The notes: generated by a model from the letters alone, not told the origin. A stretch of DNA of 64,000 nucleotides from Citrobacter farmeri (GCF_019048065.1 NZ_CP077291.1:4154001-4218000), one strand, 5' to 3'; shown: positions 20,056 through 31,889, numbered from the stretch's first letter. Numbers and translations: made by a program.

Positions 20056-20427
20056 ATGGACTGGTATATAAACGTTTTATGCAATTACGTCGGCTTCGGC
20101 GGTCGGGCCCGCCGCAAAGAGTTCTGGATGTTTATGCTGGTCAACATCATCTTCGCGTTCGTACTGGGCGTTCTGGATAAGATGCTTGGCTGGCAGCGTG
20201 CCGGAGGAGAAGGGGTACTGACGACGATTTACGCGATCCTCGTCTTTTTACCCAACTGGGCCGTTCAGTTCCGACGACTGCACGATACCAATCGAACCGC
20301 GTGGTGGCTGGTATTATTATTGATTCCCGTCATCGGCTGGCTGGTGATCATCCTCTTTAGCTGTCAGGACGGCACGCCCGGCGAAAACCGTTTCGGACCC
20401 GACCCTAAACAAAATGAAAGGCGTTGA
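20056..20427 (+). CDS. yhaH: YhaH, DUF805 membrane protein
   Basis: YhaH is a small inner-membrane DUF805 protein of unknown function. The ATG giving MDWYINVLCNYVGF makes 123 residues, about the E. coli length, and a 15-residue upstream extension is unsupported. The family signature is visible as GRARRKEFWMFML near residue 17 and RRLHDTNRTAWW near residue 75. Four hydrophobic segments can be read. It stands alone between yqjG and the convergent yhaJ and is separated from the latter by a hairpin. Confidence 0.92.
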   Translation: MDWYINVLCNYVGFGGRARRKEFWMFMLVNIIFAFVLGVLDKMLGWQRAGGEGVLTTIYAILVFLPNWAVQFRRLHDTNRTAWWLVLLLIPVIGWLVIILFSCQDGTPGENRFGPDPKQNERR

Positions 20428-20432
20428 GCGGC

Positions 20433-20457
20433 TTCGGGGCAATCAGTTTGCCCCGAA
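20433..20457. terminator. Hairpin between convergent yhaH and yhaJ
   Basis: TTCGGGGCAA and TTGCCCCGAA make a perfect 10-bp stem with a 5-base loop between two convergent genes. A T-tract is lacking on both sides, so it may act mainly as an mRNA end stabiliser. Confidence 0.6.
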
Positions 20458-20484
20458 TATGATAATCCGGAAGAAAATCGACGC

Positions 20485-21381
20485 TTACTTCCTGGCAAAC
20501 AGTTTTGGAATTTCACGCAGACACCAGGCTTTGGCTTCGCCCATACTGTCTCGCCGCCAGGCCATAATGATGTCAATCTCGCTGGTCGATTCCGGACTGA
20601 CCACGCGCAGTCGCCCTTCGGCAATATCCTGTTCCACCAGCGGATAAGGCATCGTCGCTACCCCTAATCCTGCCAGTAGCGCCTGACGCTTATCTTCGAT
20701 GGTGCTGACGGTGAGCCGCGCTTGTTTATCCAGCAGTTGTACGGTTAATACCGGACGTTCACGCGCAGTATCCGCGACCGCGACGCCGCGATACTTCACA
20801 CGCGTCACTTCCGAGAGCGGTTCTGGCTCCTGATGAATCGGGTGATCCGGCGCAGCAACATAGACGTTCATCAGGGTATACAGCTTGCGGGAGTTAATTT
20901 CAGACGACGAGCGAAAGTGCATGTCCGGAGCAACCACGATATCCGCCCTGCCCTGTTCCAGCCGCTCCCATGCCCCGGCCAGCACCTCGGTTATCACCGA
21001 AAGCTGCGTATTGGCTTTGAGGGCCAGTTTATCGATAAGCGGGAAAAAGGCCGGGGTTGGCACCAGCGCCTCGGTCACAATCGTCAGATGCGTCTCCCAC
21101 CCTCGCGCCAGCGCCTCGGCGTCCGTGGTGAGCTTATCAGCCGCCTCCAGCAAGACGCGTCCTCTTTCCAGCAGCATGCGCCCAACGTTAGTAAATTTTG
21201 TACGATGCCCGGAGCGGTCAAACAGCACCACATCCAACTCTTCTTCCAGCTTCTGCATGGTGTAGCTGAGTGCAGACGGCACGCGTCCCAGTTCATCTGC
21301 TGCCGCAGCAAAACTACCGCGGCGATCTATCGCGTCCATTACGCGTAATGCCTCAAGCGTTAATGCCCTTTCTTTGGCCAT
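20485..21381 (-). CDS. yhaJ: YhaJ, LysR-family transcriptional regulator
   Basis: YhaJ is a LysR-type regulator of 298 residues, as in E. coli. The N-terminal winged helix appears as GSFAAAADELGRVPSALSYTMQKLE (residues about 17-41; the first 12 residues shown are the turn). The rest is the two-lobed effector domain. In E. coli YhaJ activates yqjF in response to aromatic metabolites, and in pathogenic strains it affects virulence genes. The gene is divergent from yhaK, and the 104-base spacer probably carries its own binding site. Confidence 0.94.
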   Translation of the reverse strand: MAKERALTLEALRVMDAIDRRGSFAAAADELGRVPSALSYTMQKLEEELDVVLFDRSGHRTKFTNVGRMLLERGRVLLEAADKLTTDAEALARGWETHLTIVTEALVPTPAFFPLIDKLALKANTQLSVITEVLAGAWERLEQGRADIVVAPDMHFRSSSEINSRKLYTLMNVYVAAPDHPIHQEPEPLSEVTRVKYRGVAVADTARERPVLTVQLLDKQARLTVSTIEDKRQALLAGLGVATMPYPLVEQDIAEGRLRVVSPESTSEIDIIMAWRRDSMGEAKAWCLREIPKLFARK

Positions 21382-21485
21382 ATCGTTCTCATTCAGGAAA
21401 TTTGAACATACCGGGCAGAATATCTGGCTAACAATGCAGCGTCCAGCCCCTTAACATAAAAGGAAGTAAAGAGAGGTCAAGAACT

Positions 21486-22187
21486 ATGATTACTACCCGA
21501 ACAGCCAAACAATGCGGACAAGCAGACTACGGATGGCTGCAGGCCCGTTATACCTTCTCCTTTGGACACTACTTCGACCCGAAACTGCTGGGCTACGCGT
21601 CGCTGCGCGTGCTCAATCAGGAAGTGCTGGCGCCCGGCGCGTCCTTCCAGCCGCGCACCTGGCCAAAGGTGGACGTGCTCAACCTGATTCTTGAGGGCGT
21701 TGCTGAGTATCGTGACAGTGAAGGCAACCATGTGCAGGCCCAGGCGGGTGAAGCATTGCTGCTCGCGGCCCAGCCGGGTATCAGCTACAGCGAGCACAAT
21801 GTCAGCAAAGACAAACCGCTTACGCGTATGCAGCTGTGGCTCGACGCCTGTCCTGAGCGCGAGAATGCCCTGGTGCAAAAGACGAAACTGACAAAGGCTA
21901 AACAGCAGTTGATCGCTTCACCCGACGGCGAGAACGGCAGCCTGCAACTGCGCCAGCAGGCGTGGGTACACCAGATCGAGCTGAATCAAGGCGAGTCGCT
22001 GAGTTTTCAGCTCCACGGTCCGCGTGCCTATTTGCAGTCGATTCACGGCACCTTTCACGCGGTGACCCACGATGAAACACGTGAATCGCTAACCTGCGGC
22101 GACGGCGCTTTTATTCGTGACGAAGCTAACATAACGCTCGTTGCCGATACGCCATTGCGTGCTTTGCTGATAGATTTGCCGGTGTAA
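21486..22187 (+). CDS. yhaK: YhaK, pirin-like bicupin protein
   Basis: YhaK is a cytosolic pirin-related protein with two cupin domains. It is monomeric in E. coli and has been proposed to sense redox state through cysteines. The 233 residues match that length. The pirin motif is visible as FSFGHYFDPKLLGYASLRV near residue 22 and VLAPGASFQPRTWPKVDVLN near residue 42, with one unlike the metal-binding histidine set of true pirins. It is followed by yhaL after 18 bases, and the two probably form an operon under YhaJ or RpoS-type control, which I infer. Confidence 0.92.
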   Translation: MITTRTAKQCGQADYGWLQARYTFSFGHYFDPKLLGYASLRVLNQEVLAPGASFQPRTWPKVDVLNLILEGVAEYRDSEGNHVQAQAGEALLLAAQPGISYSEHNVSKDKPLTRMQLWLDACPERENALVQKTKLTKAKQQLIASPDGENGSLQLRQQAWVHQIELNQGESLSFQLHGPRAYLQSIHGTFHAVTHDETRESLTCGDGAFIRDEANITLVADTPLRALLIDLPV

Positions 22188-22205
22188 TGGGTAATGGAGT
22201 TGCAT

Positions 22206-22367
22206 ATGAGCAAGAAAGCGAAAAAACAGGCCCCGACCGTCAAATCCGACGTTGCACAGACGCCTCCCGCCCCTCGTGCTTTTGGCTACGAGGAGATGTT
22301 GACTGAGCTGGAAGCGATTGTTTCCGATGCCGAAGTTCGGTTAGCCGAAGAGGACGAAATCGCCTGA
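22206..22367 (+). CDS. yhaL: YhaL, 53-residue protein with an XseB-like segment
   Basis: This short gene starts ATGAGCAAGAAAGCG and ends in a TGA just before a BIME. A GGAGTTGCAT ribosome binding site precedes it. It encodes 53 residues and corresponds to E. coli YhaL (54 residues). A lysine-rich start and a proline/alanine-rich middle (QTPPAPRA) are followed by FGYEEMLTELEAIVSDAE, an acidic helix resembling the first helix of the exonuclease VII small subunit (S-FEEALxELExIV). Function is unknown. It lies 18 bases after yhaK and is likely cotranscribed with it. Confidence 0.85.
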   Translation: MSKKAKKQAPTVKSDVAQTPPAPRAFGYEEMLTELEAIVSDAEVRLAEEDEIA

Positions 22368-22372
22368 GGCCC

Positions 22373-22456
22373 GTTGCCGGATGACAGCGCAATCGCCTTA
22401 TCCGGCCTACAAACGTGTTTTACCGTAGGCCCGATTAGCGAAGCGCCATCGGGCAC
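22373..22456. repeat. BIME between yhaL and cyuA
   Basis: Two REP units face each other: GTTGCCGGATGACAGCGC...TTATCCGGCCTAC and GTAGGCCCGATTAGCGAAGCGCCATCGGGC. They lie between the convergent ends of yhaL and cyuA. Confidence 0.88.
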
Positions 22457-22468
22457 TCAGACATCCGC

Positions 22469-23782
22469 TTAATGCGCTTTACGGGCCATGATCTCGATGA
22501 TCTGTTTGTCCGTTTGCTGCATTGAATGACATGCCAGCGCGCACAGGTTGGCAATAGACTGCTCCACATTGTGCGCCACAATCCCCTCGTTACCCGTGAC
22601 CGACGTATCGTCCAGCGCCATCAACACCGCCTTCCACGCCGCAGAGGCACTGGTGGACACTTTCATCGCGCAACTGTTGGATGCCCCATCACAAATCATT
22701 CCACTTACATCACCAATCATGCTGCTGATCGCCATCGAAATCGTGCTATAGCGCCCTTCGTCTACCAGCCAGGCCATCCCTGCTGCTGCGCCCATCGCAG
22801 CCGTCGTTGCCGCGCACAGCGCCGACAGACGCGGAAGCTGATGGTGTATATAGATAGCACTCAGATGAGAAAGCATCAGCGCACGCGCCAGTTTCTCTTC
22901 GTCCGCGCCAAAGTGCTCGGCGACAACCATCACCGGCACCGTGGCGGTGATCCCCTGATTACCGGAACCGGAGTTACTCATGGCAGGCAGCGTCGCGCCG
23001 CCCATGCGCGCATCCGACGCCGCGCTGGTCCGGATGAGGATCGCCGTCGAGAGATCGTTCGCCAGCAGACCGCGAGCACACTGCTTTTCCATCGTCGCGC
23101 CGATGTGCAGCCCCCAGTTTCCCCGCAGCCCTTCCTGTGACAATGCGCCGTTGAGTCGGGCGGCGTCGAGAATAAAACGGATGGCGTTAAACGGCACCGT
23201 ATTCACAAACGCCAGAATCTCTTCCAGCGAGGTCTCAGAAAGCACCGCCAGCGGCGATTCCTGCGTCTCACCGCTGGCGCTCGCTTGCTGAGAAAACTTC
23301 ACGCCGTTATGGGTTTCGATACGCACAATATGGGTATGACCGCCGACAATGGTGACGCACGCCCAGCCGTCATGGCTATAGACCTTCGCCCGGGAAAACA
23401 GGATGTCGTCACACGGTTGCTGCAACATCACTGATACCTTACCGGCTTTCAGCATCGCCTTCGCATCGGCAATCGCCTGTGCGGAGGCATCTTTCAACAC
23501 CTCCAGTCCGGCACCGGGGTCTCCACCCAGCGCCCCCAACGCAGCGGCGATAGGCAACCCGACCATGCCGGTTCCCGGCACCGTCACCCCCAATCCGTTT
23601 TTCATCAGATTGGGCGAGACCCAGGCATCGATTCGCTCCACCGACCCCTTCAGTTCAGAGGCCGCCACCGCCGCAGCCAGCGCAAGGGAAACGGGTTCCG
23701 TACAGCCCAGCGCCGGTTTCACCTCCTCCTGTACTGCGCGGATGAAACGTGACCACAACGGATTTTTTATCGTCTCAGACAT
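22469..23782 (-). CDS. cyuA: L-cysteine desulfidase CyuA (YhaM)
   Basis: CyuA is an oxygen-sensitive iron-sulphur enzyme that breaks L-cysteine into pyruvate, ammonia and sulphide, mainly in anaerobic cells. It has 437 residues, about as E. coli YhaM. It belongs to the serine dehydratase alpha-chain-like superfamily. [12 protein letters not shown] near residue 25 gives one cluster cysteine, and [14 protein letters not shown] near residue 350 gives others. [13 protein letters not shown] lies between them. It follows cyuP by 21 bases and is cotranscribed with it. Together with the tdc genes it makes this region specialised in hydroxy- and thiol-amino-acid breakdown. Confidence 0.94.
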   Translation of the reverse strand: MSETIKNPLWSRFIRAVQEEVKPALGCTEPVSLALAAAVAASELKGSVERIDAWVSPNLMKNGLGVTVPGTGMVGLPIAAALGALGGDPGAGLEVLKDASAQAIADAKAMLKAGKVSVMLQQPCDDILFSRAKVYSHDGWACVTIVGGHTHIVRIETHNGVKFSQQASASGETQESPLAVLSETSLEEILAFVNTVPFNAIRFILDAARLNGALSQEGLRGNWGLHIGATMEKQCARGLLANDLSTAILIRTSAASDARMGGATLPAMSNSGSGNQGITATVPVMVVAEHFGADEEKLARALMLSHLSAIYIHHQLPRLSALCAATTAAMGAAAGMAWLVDEGRYSTISMAISSMIGDVSGMICDGASNSCAMKVSTSASAAWKAVLMALDDTSVTGNEGIVAHNVEQSIANLCALACHSMQQTDKQIIEIMARKAH

Positions 23783-23803
23783 AACAACAACCTTCAGGAT
23801 AAA

Positions 23804-25135
23804 TCAGGAAAAAGCCAGGAACGGAGATACGCACAGCAGCAAACCGGTGACGATAATCAGATACAGCGACGCCCCTTTGTATTTGTGCAGTGCAGGAACT
23901 TTGTAGACCAGCCAGGCGGGGATCAAACATCCCACCATGCCGAAAATAGGGCTACAAATCGATGTAAAACTCAGAACCGGCGCGTTGAGCACAATAGCGC
24001 TCCAGGCCAGTAAAATGGCAAACAGCATGATGCCGCGCTGCACCAGCGTTTCATTGATCTTCTCAGCAGGCAGCTTGCGGCGCAGGATGTTCATCGCAAT
24101 CCCCTGCGTCGCTTCGCGGAAACCTAAGTAGACGCCAAAGAACGCAGTCATCACGGCGAAAATGTTCAGGATGACACTCACGACTTTCACCCAACCGGCA
24201 CCTGCGCCGCTGATGAACTGCGCGGCAATCGCCAGGGCGGAAATATTCTGCTCATAGGCTTTAACCGCTTCATCGTGTCCCATGGCCAGCGTAAAGGAGA
24301 CGGCGTAGAAGAAGACGGTGACAAACAAAATGCCGAAGGCAATGTTCATGGCGCGTAGCGCTTTGTGACGTGCAACCTCGACGGATTTCTCACGGGAGCG
24401 GTAGGAGATCACCATCGGGCTCAGCGTCTGGATAAACAGGATCGAGGTCAGGGTAAACGGCAACGTGATAATCGCGTTCTTCACCAGCAACGCCATCGGC
24501 GGTAATGCACCAATATTGTACAGATGCCACATGCCAACCATCGACACACCCAGTGCCGCCACGACCAGCAGTTTAGTCAGCACCATACCGGTAGAGATTT
24601 TGAACAGCAGTTTCTCACCGCGCGAGGAGATAGCAACGAGGATGCAGATCAGCACCAGGCCATAGAAGGGATTATCGGACAGGAGTCCCTCTGTCACGCC
24701 AAAGGTATGCAGATAGGAGGCGCTGTCGTTGGTGATGGCCGTGGAATAGACGAACATCCAGATGACCAGCATCACGAAGTACAGCGCACCTAACAGAATG
24801 CCCCAGTTTTTCCCCAGATATCCGCTGATAACGCTGGGATAGTCTTTACATTCCGGGGATTCCGCCAGCGTATTGATAAACAAACGCTGAAACAGATACA
24901 TGGCGGGATAACCAATAATCGATGAGAGCAAGAAGACCCACAGTCCCATCAAACCAACCTGAACCGGGAGAAAAACAATCCCCGCGCCAATCGCCATTCC
25001 AATACTCATAATGACCCAACCGGTGTCGGTACTGTCGAATTTAATCGCTTCCCGCCACTCACTCTCTGTCATGCCAGCCCGGCGCGCCGGGGCGCTGGCG
25101 TCGAGAATGACACTACTGTTCGTTGCCGTTTCCAT
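23804..25135 (-). CDS. cyuP: CyuP, cysteine/serine transporter of the HAAAP family (YhaO/DlsT)
   Basis: CyuP is an inner-membrane amino acid:proton symporter that supplies cysteine (and D- or L-serine) for CyuA. I choose the ATG giving METATNSSV: it makes 443 residues as in E. coli, while an ATG five codons upstream has no ribosome binding site. Eleven or so hydrophobic helices start with DTGWVIMSIGMAIGAGIVFL, the family's helix 1, after a soluble N-terminal tail. It is a paralogue of TdcC in the same window. The upstream 370 bases are AT-rich and hold the promoter, which is under the cysteine-responsive regulator CyuR in E. coli. Confidence 0.94.
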   Translation of the reverse strand: METATNSSVILDASAPARRAGMTESEWREAIKFDSTDTGWVIMSIGMAIGAGIVFLPVQVGLMGLWVFLLSSIIGYPAMYLFQRLFINTLAESPECKDYPSVISGYLGKNWGILLGALYFVMLVIWMFVYSTAITNDSASYLHTFGVTEGLLSDNPFYGLVLICILVAISSRGEKLLFKISTGMVLTKLLVVAALGVSMVGMWHLYNIGALPPMALLVKNAIITLPFTLTSILFIQTLSPMVISYRSREKSVEVARHKALRAMNIAFGILFVTVFFYAVSFTLAMGHDEAVKAYEQNISALAIAAQFISGAGAGWVKVVSVILNIFAVMTAFFGVYLGFREATQGIAMNILRRKLPAEKINETLVQRGIMLFAILLAWSAIVLNAPVLSFTSICSPIFGMVGCLIPAWLVYKVPALHKYKGASLYLIIVTGLLLCVSPFLAFS

Positions 25136-25505
25136 AAAATTCTCGCTCATTATGTAGGGTACGTTTTTATTTTTTGTCGTGCCGCATCAAGGCGATACGC
25201 GGTACGGGATATGCAGGCGAGTCATTAGAATGGAAAAAAGCATACGCTCAGGTTCAGAGAAAAACGTCACAAAATAACCCTGACATTTTCTAAAAGTTAA
25301 GAAATTTTTTCTATCAAAAAATGATATTGTGTTATTTATTTCTAAATTTGAAAGAGATCACAACAAAAAAGAACACCAACGTGTGCTTTTAGATGACTGA
25401 CAATGGATGAAATACCCGATGGCGCAAGCTGATCGGGCCTACAAACGGTGAACGTGTAGGCCGGATAAGGCGACAGCCGTCATCCGGCAAGCTTTCTGGC
25501 GTTAG
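25136..25505. other. Intergenic region cyuP-tdcG
   Basis: The cyuP-proximal 250 bases are AT-rich, with runs such as GTTATTTATTTCTAAATTTG, and should carry the cyuPA promoter and CyuR sites. I cannot place these exactly. The tdcG-proximal part is a BIME, annotated separately. No reading frame with support is present. Confidence 0.6.
25414..25492. repeat. BIME between cyuP and tdcG
   Basis: One REP unit with CCCGATGGCGCAAGC...GATCGGGCCTAC is followed by an opposing unit with GTAGGCCGGATAAGGCG...CGTCATCCGGCAAGC. It ends 13 bases past the tdcG stop and may form the 3' end of the long tdc transcript. Confidence 0.88.
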
Positions 25506-26870
25506 CTAACTGCACACCACTTTGATCGCCAGGCCGCCGCGCGATGTTTCGCGATACTTATCATTCATGTCCTTACCCGTCTCGTACATGGTCTCGATGA
25601 CCTTATCCAGCGAGACGCGCGGTTCGGAGGTACGGCGTAGTGCCATGCGTGCGGCGTTAACGGCTTTAACCGCGTTGATCGCATTGCGTTCAATACAGGG
25701 AATCTGCACCTGCCCGGCCACCGGGTCACAGGTCAGGCCAAGGTTATGCTCCATCGCGATTTCCGCCGCGATACAAACCTGTGCCGGACTGCCGCCCAGC
25801 AGTTCAGTCAACCCCGCTGCGGCCATTGAACTGGCCACGCCGATTTCGCCCTGACAACCGACTTCCGCCCCGGAAATTGACGCATTCATTTTGTACAGCG
25901 CTCCAATGGCTCCGGCCGCCAGCAGGTAGCGGGCAATGGAATTAGCATTCAACGGGCGACGGAATTTATCGTAATAGGCCAGCACTGCCGGAATAATGCC
26001 GCATGCACCGTTGGTTGGCGCAGTGACCACACGACCGCCTGCCGCATTCTCCTCACTCACGGCGAGCGCAAACATGTTGATCCAGTCGATGACGTTCATC
26101 GGATCGCTGGAGAGACTGTCACTGGAGACCAACAGACGGCGTAACGCCACCGCGCGACGCGGCACATTCAGCGGACCGGGTAAAACCCCTTCGGTATTCA
26201 TCCCGCGCTCAATACCCCCCTGCATTACCTCCCAGATCTGCGCGAACCCGGCATCAATCTCCGCCTTACTGCGCAGCGCCAGTTCGTTTTGCATCATCAG
26301 TCCGGAGACCGAAAGACCGTTGTGCTCGCACAGTTTCAGCAATTCTCTGGCGGAATGAAAATCATAAGGGACCGGCGTTTCCACGTCGTGCGCCTGACCA
26401 AAGCGTTCTTCCTCAACGATAAACCCGCCGCCAATCGAGTAGTAGGTTTTACTCAGTAGCCTCTCCTGGTTTTCCCAGGCGGTGATCCGCATTCCGTTCT
26501 CATGCCGTGGCAGCGTCTCTTCATGAAAAACAATGCTGTCGGCAACCGGGAAATCAACGACATGCGTACCTTCAGCGACCGGCAAGCGGCCAGTACGGGC
26601 AACCTCGCCAATAAACGCGGGGATGGCGTCAATGTTGACGCTTTGCGGACTGTTTCCGGCCAGCCCCATCATAATGGCGGTATCGGTCGCATGGCCTTTT
26701 CCCGTCAGCGACAGTGAACCATACAGATCAACCGACATGCGCGTCGTGCGCGATAAGCGTCCACTGCTGACCAGTTGATCGATAAAGCGTTTTCCTGCGT
26801 TCATCGGCCCTACGGTATGGGAGCTGGAAGGACCAATGCCAGGTTTGAAAATATCGAATGCGCTAATCAT
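25506..26870 (-). CDS. tdcG: L-serine dehydratase TdcG
   Basis: TdcG deaminates L-serine to pyruvate with an oxygen-sensitive [4Fe-4S] cluster. The ATG giving MISAFDIFKPGIGPSSSHTVGP has a GAGGGTG ribosome binding site and makes 454 residues, the E. coli length. A longer open frame upstream runs into the end of tdcE and is not credible. Cluster-binding cysteines are expected in TNGACGIIPA (near residue 342), AEVGCQGEIG and GLTCDPVAG. It is the last gene of the tdc operon, 85 bases after tdcE; tdcF, which lies between them in E. coli, is absent. Confidence 0.96.
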   Translation of the reverse strand: MISAFDIFKPGIGPSSSHTVGPMNAGKRFIDQLVSSGRLSRTTRMSVDLYGSLSLTGKGHATDTAIMMGLAGNSPQSVNIDAIPAFIGEVARTGRLPVAEGTHVVDFPVADSIVFHEETLPRHENGMRITAWENQERLLSKTYYSIGGGFIVEEERFGQAHDVETPVPYDFHSARELLKLCEHNGLSVSGLMMQNELALRSKAEIDAGFAQIWEVMQGGIERGMNTEGVLPGPLNVPRRAVALRRLLVSSDSLSSDPMNVIDWINMFALAVSEENAAGGRVVTAPTNGACGIIPAVLAYYDKFRRPLNANSIARYLLAAGAIGALYKMNASISGAEVGCQGEIGVASSMAAAGLTELLGGSPAQVCIAAEIAMEHNLGLTCDPVAGQVQIPCIERNAINAVKAVNAARMALRRTSEPRVSLDKVIETMYETGKDMNDKYRETSRGGLAIKVVCS

Positions 26871-26955
26871 TTTTACACCCTCGGACTCGTTCAGTGGAGA
26901 CCAGGTCTTCATACGCATAATGAATCGGGGCGATCCGCAGACCGCCCCGATAACG

Positions 26956-29250
26956 TTACATCGCCTGGGTGAAAGTACGCGAAATGACGTCCTGCTGCTG
27001 CTCACGGGTGAGCGCGTTGAAGCGCACAGCGTAGCCGGAGACACGGATCGTCAGATTCGGATAGTTTTCCGGATGTTCAATGGCATCCAGTAACATTTCC
27101 TTGTTCATTACGTTAACGTTCAGGTGCTGCCCACCTTCCACGTGTGCTTCATGGTGGAAGTAACCATCCAGCAACCCGACAAGGTTGGTTTTCCGCACCG
27201 GATCCTCTTTCCCAAGTGCCGCAGGCACAATCGAGAAGGTGTACGAAATCCCGTCTTTCGCGTAGGTGAACGGTAGTTTCGCTACAGAGGTCAGCGAGGC
27301 GACAGCCCCTTTGCGGTCACGCCCGTGCATCGGGTTAGCACCCGGCGCGAATGGCGTTCCGGCGCGACGTCCGTCCGGGGTATTGCCGGTTTTCTGCCCG
27401 TACACCACGTTGGAGGTGATAGTCAGAATCGACTGTGTCGGTACCGCGTTCCGGTAGGTCGGTAACACTTTAATTTTCTTCATAAAGCGTTCGACCAGAT
27501 CGCAGGCGATGCTGTCCACGCGCTCGTCGTTATTGCCGTATTGCGGATATTCCCCTTCAATCACAAAATCGACCGCCAGCCCGTTGTGGTCGCGCACCGG
27601 TTTCACCGTCGCGTACTTGATTGCCGAGAGCGAATCCGCCGCTACCGACAGCCCGGCAATCCCGCACGCCATCGTGCGATAGACGTCGCGATCGTGCAGC
27701 GCCATCAGCGATGCTTCGTAGCTGTACTTGTCGTGCATGTAGTGGATGATGTTCAGTGCGCTGATGTACTGCACCGCCAGCCAGTCCATAAAGTGGTCCA
27801 GACTGTCCATCACGGTGTCGTAATCCAGCACGTCGTCCAGCAGCGGCGCGGTTTTCGGCCCCACCTGGATTTTCAGCTTCTCATCCACACCACCGTTGAT
27901 CGCATAAAGCAGCGTTTTGGCGAGGTTGGCGCGCGCACCAAAGAACTGCATCTGCTTCCCGATCACCATCGGGCTCACACAGCAGGCAATCGCGTAGTCA
28001 TCGCTGTTGAAGTCGGTACGCATCAGATCGTCGTTTTCATATTGCAGCGACGAGGTGACGATGGAGACCTGCGCGGCATACTTTTTAAACGCAATCGGCA
28101 ACGCTTCTGACCACAGTACGGTGAGGTTTGGTTCCGGAGCCGGTCCCATCGTGTGCAGCGTGTGCAGGTAACGGAAAGCGTTTTTGGTCACCAGCGTACG
28201 ACCATCCAACCCCATCCCGCCGATCACTTCCGTCGCCCAGATCGGGTCGCCGGAGAACAGCGTGTCAAATTCCGGCGTACGCAGGAAACGCACCATGCGG
28301 ATCTTCATGATGAAGTGGTCGATCAGCTCCTGCGCCTGTTGCTCTGTCAGGATCCCGGCGTTGAAGTCGCGCTCAATGTAGATATCAAGGAACGATGCAG
28401 TGCGGCCCAGCGACATCGCGCCGCCGTTTTGTGATTTCACTGCCGCCAGATAGGCAAAGTAGACCCACTGTACCGCCTCCTGCGCGTTACGCGCTGGACG
28501 AGAGATATCACAGCCATATTTCGCCGCCATCTCCTGCATTTGCAGCAGTGCGCGACGGTGCTCAGCCAGCTCTTCACGCAGGCGAATCGTGGCTTCCAGA
28601 CTCTGTCCCCATTCCAGATTCGACTGGAGATCGGCAAACTGCAGTTCACGTTCACGCACCAGATAGCGGATACCGTACAGTGCCACGCGACGGTAGTCAC
28701 CGATGATACGTCCACGACCATAGCCGTCCGGCAAACCAGTCAACACGCCGGATTTACGGCAGCGCAGCATGTCCGGGGAATAGGCGTCAAAAACGCCCTG
28801 GTTGTGCGTTTTACGCAGTTCAGTGAACAGGTACTCGAAGTTCGGGTCCATTTCACGACCATACGCATCGAACGAGCTTTTGATCATGTTGACGCCGCCA
28901 AACGGGTGCAGCGCGCGCTTCAGCGGTTTATCCGTTTGCAGACCGACGATCTTCTCCAGTTCTTGTTCAATGTAACCCGCATCGTGTGCGGTAATGGTGG
29001 TGGCAATATTGGTGTCGAAATCGACTGGCGCATGCGTCGCGTTTTCGATACGAATGCCCGCCATTACTTTTTCCCACAATGCGGTGGTTGCAGGCGTTGC
29101 ATCAGCAAGGAAGGATTCATCCCCTTCATAAGGCGTATAGTTGTGCTGAATAAAATCACGGACATTAATTTCTTCTTTCCAGTCCGTACCCTTAAAACCA
29201 CGCCATGCTTCGGCATACAGCATATCGCTGGTATCGATATCTACCTTCAT
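26956..29250 (-). CDS. tdcE: 2-ketobutyrate/pyruvate formate-lyase TdcE
   Basis: TdcE is a glycyl-radical enzyme that splits 2-ketobutyrate into propionyl-CoA and formate, and also accepts pyruvate. It has 764 residues, as in E. coli. The active-site cysteine pair is C423-C424 in IACCVSPM, and the radical glycine is near residue 739 in RVSGYAVRF. Both signatures are intact. Activation needs PflA, encoded elsewhere. It follows tdcD by 33 bases. Its propionyl-CoA is turned into propionyl phosphate by Pta and then into ATP by TdcD. Confidence 0.97.
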   Translation of the reverse strand: MKVDIDTSDMLYAEAWRGFKGTDWKEEINVRDFIQHNYTPYEGDESFLADATPATTALWEKVMAGIRIENATHAPVDFDTNIATTITAHDAGYIEQELEKIVGLQTDKPLKRALHPFGGVNMIKSSFDAYGREMDPNFEYLFTELRKTHNQGVFDAYSPDMLRCRKSGVLTGLPDGYGRGRIIGDYRRVALYGIRYLVRERELQFADLQSNLEWGQSLEATIRLREELAEHRRALLQMQEMAAKYGCDISRPARNAQEAVQWVYFAYLAAVKSQNGGAMSLGRTASFLDIYIERDFNAGILTEQQAQELIDHFIMKIRMVRFLRTPEFDTLFSGDPIWATEVIGGMGLDGRTLVTKNAFRYLHTLHTMGPAPEPNLTVLWSEALPIAFKKYAAQVSIVTSSLQYENDDLMRTDFNSDDYAIACCVSPMVIGKQMQFFGARANLAKTLLYAINGGVDEKLKIQVGPKTAPLLDDVLDYDTVMDSLDHFMDWLAVQYISALNIIHYMHDKYSYEASLMALHDRDVYRTMACGIAGLSVAADSLSAIKYATVKPVRDHNGLAVDFVIEGEYPQYGNNDERVDSIACDLVERFMKKIKVLPTYRNAVPTQSILTITSNVVYGQKTGNTPDGRRAGTPFAPGANPMHGRDRKGAVASLTSVAKLPFTYAKDGISYTFSIVPAALGKEDPVRKTNLVGLLDGYFHHEAHVEGGQHLNVNVMNKEMLLDAIEHPENYPNLTIRVSGYAVRFNALTREQQQDVISRTFTQAM

Positions 29251-29283
29251 GAAAAATAATCTCTCTACAGAACAACAAATAAA

Positions 29284-30492
29284 TTAGGCGTATTCCACGG
29301 CTGCGTTAATGCGGCCTAATTGAATCGCATCGAGCGCAATCATTTTTTCTTCGTTCGTTGGGATCACGGCGCAAATAACCCGGCTGTCCTGGGTTGAAAT
29401 AATGCGCTCGCCATGAGAATTCGACAGGTTATTTCGATCGCTGTCGATACTTACACCCAGCACCGCCAGATGTTCAACCACCAGACGACGAATTAATACC
29501 GAGTTCTCGCCAATACCACCGGTGAAAATAATGCCGTCCAGACGGTGTAACGAAGCTGCATGTCCGGCAATATGACGGGCAATTCGGTGTACAAACGTTT
29601 TAATCGCCAGCTGTGCGCGCTCATGCCCTTCATGCCAGGCTTTTTCCAGCACCCGCAGGTCAGACGACAGGCCAGAAATCCCAAGCAAACCGGACTCTTT
29701 ATTCACTACCCGCTCCAGATCGCTCAGAGTCTGATGGGTTTCACTGGCTACCCACGCCATCGCGCCGAAGTCCACATCGCCGCTGCGCGTGCCCATCATC
29801 AGTCCTTCCAGCGGCGTCATCCCCATGGAGGTGTCGACACTGTGACCATTACGGACAGCGCAAATTGACGCACCGTTGCCGAGATGGGCAATCACCAGGC
29901 CGGAGTCCTGTTCGGACAGCGCTAACAGCTCATGTGCACGTTGAGAAACATAGCGGTGCGACGTGCCGTGAAAACCGTAGCGCCGCACGCCCAGTTCTTC
30001 AAAGTACTTCCACGGCAGACCATACAGGTAAGCCTCAGGCGCCATGGTCTGGTGGAAACTGGTATCAAATACCGCCACTTGTGTAACGCCAGGGAAAAGA
30101 TGCTGTGCGGATTCAATCCCGCTCAGGTTCGCGTAATTATGTAACGGTGCCAGGGGTGAAACACGGCGAATATTATCAATAACCTCATCGGTAATAATCG
30201 CTGACTCCGTAAAGATATTTCCACCGTGAGCAATACGGTGGCCAATTAAGGCCACGCTGTCATTTAAATTACGTTTTTCCAGTTCAAAAGCAATCGCCTT
30301 TAATGCGCCTTCGTAGCTGTGGTGAGCCAGTGTGACTGGCTCACCTCCATTTACAGATAAGAACGCATTTTCCGAGTTAATACCATCCGCAATACCTGCC
30401 ATTAATACGTCGCAGTTATTTGCATCCAGTACTGAAAACTTAATTGAAGACGAACCACAATTAATCACCAGAACTATCGGAAATTCATTCAT
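29284..30492 (-). CDS. tdcD: Propionate/acetate kinase TdcD
   Basis: TdcD makes ATP from propionyl phosphate and ADP at the end of anaerobic threonine breakdown. It has 402 residues like E. coli TdcD. Acetate-kinase family signatures are intact: [14 protein letters not shown] at the N-terminus, FDTSFHQTM and [12 protein letters not shown] in the middle, and [13 protein letters not shown] as the phosphate-binding loop. FTGGIGENS is near residue 320. The gene lies between tdcC and tdcE with gaps of about 30 bases, consistent with a single transcript. Confidence 0.97.
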   Translation of the reverse strand: MNEFPIVLVINCGSSSIKFSVLDANNCDVLMAGIADGINSENAFLSVNGGEPVTLAHHSYEGALKAIAFELEKRNLNDSVALIGHRIAHGGNIFTESAIITDEVIDNIRRVSPLAPLHNYANLSGIESAQHLFPGVTQVAVFDTSFHQTMAPEAYLYGLPWKYFEELGVRRYGFHGTSHRYVSQRAHELLALSEQDSGLVIAHLGNGASICAVRNGHSVDTSMGMTPLEGLMMGTRSGDVDFGAMAWVASETHQTLSDLERVVNKESGLLGISGLSSDLRVLEKAWHEGHERAQLAIKTFVHRIARHIAGHAASLHRLDGIIFTGGIGENSVLIRRLVVEHLAVLGVSIDSDRNNLSNSHGERIISTQDSRVICAVIPTNEEKMIALDAIQLGRINAAVEYA

Positions 30493-30523
30493 TTCACTAC
30501 TCCGCTCATCCTGAGCATAAGGA

Positions 30524-31858
<1,335 letters not shown>

Positions 31859-31889
31859 CTATCCTCAACGAAGAGATTAATAGCCGGAT

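Noticed and set aside
26871..27044. 58-codon upstream extension of tdcG
   Set aside because: It overlaps the end of tdcE, and the shorter start has the ribosome binding site and the family length.
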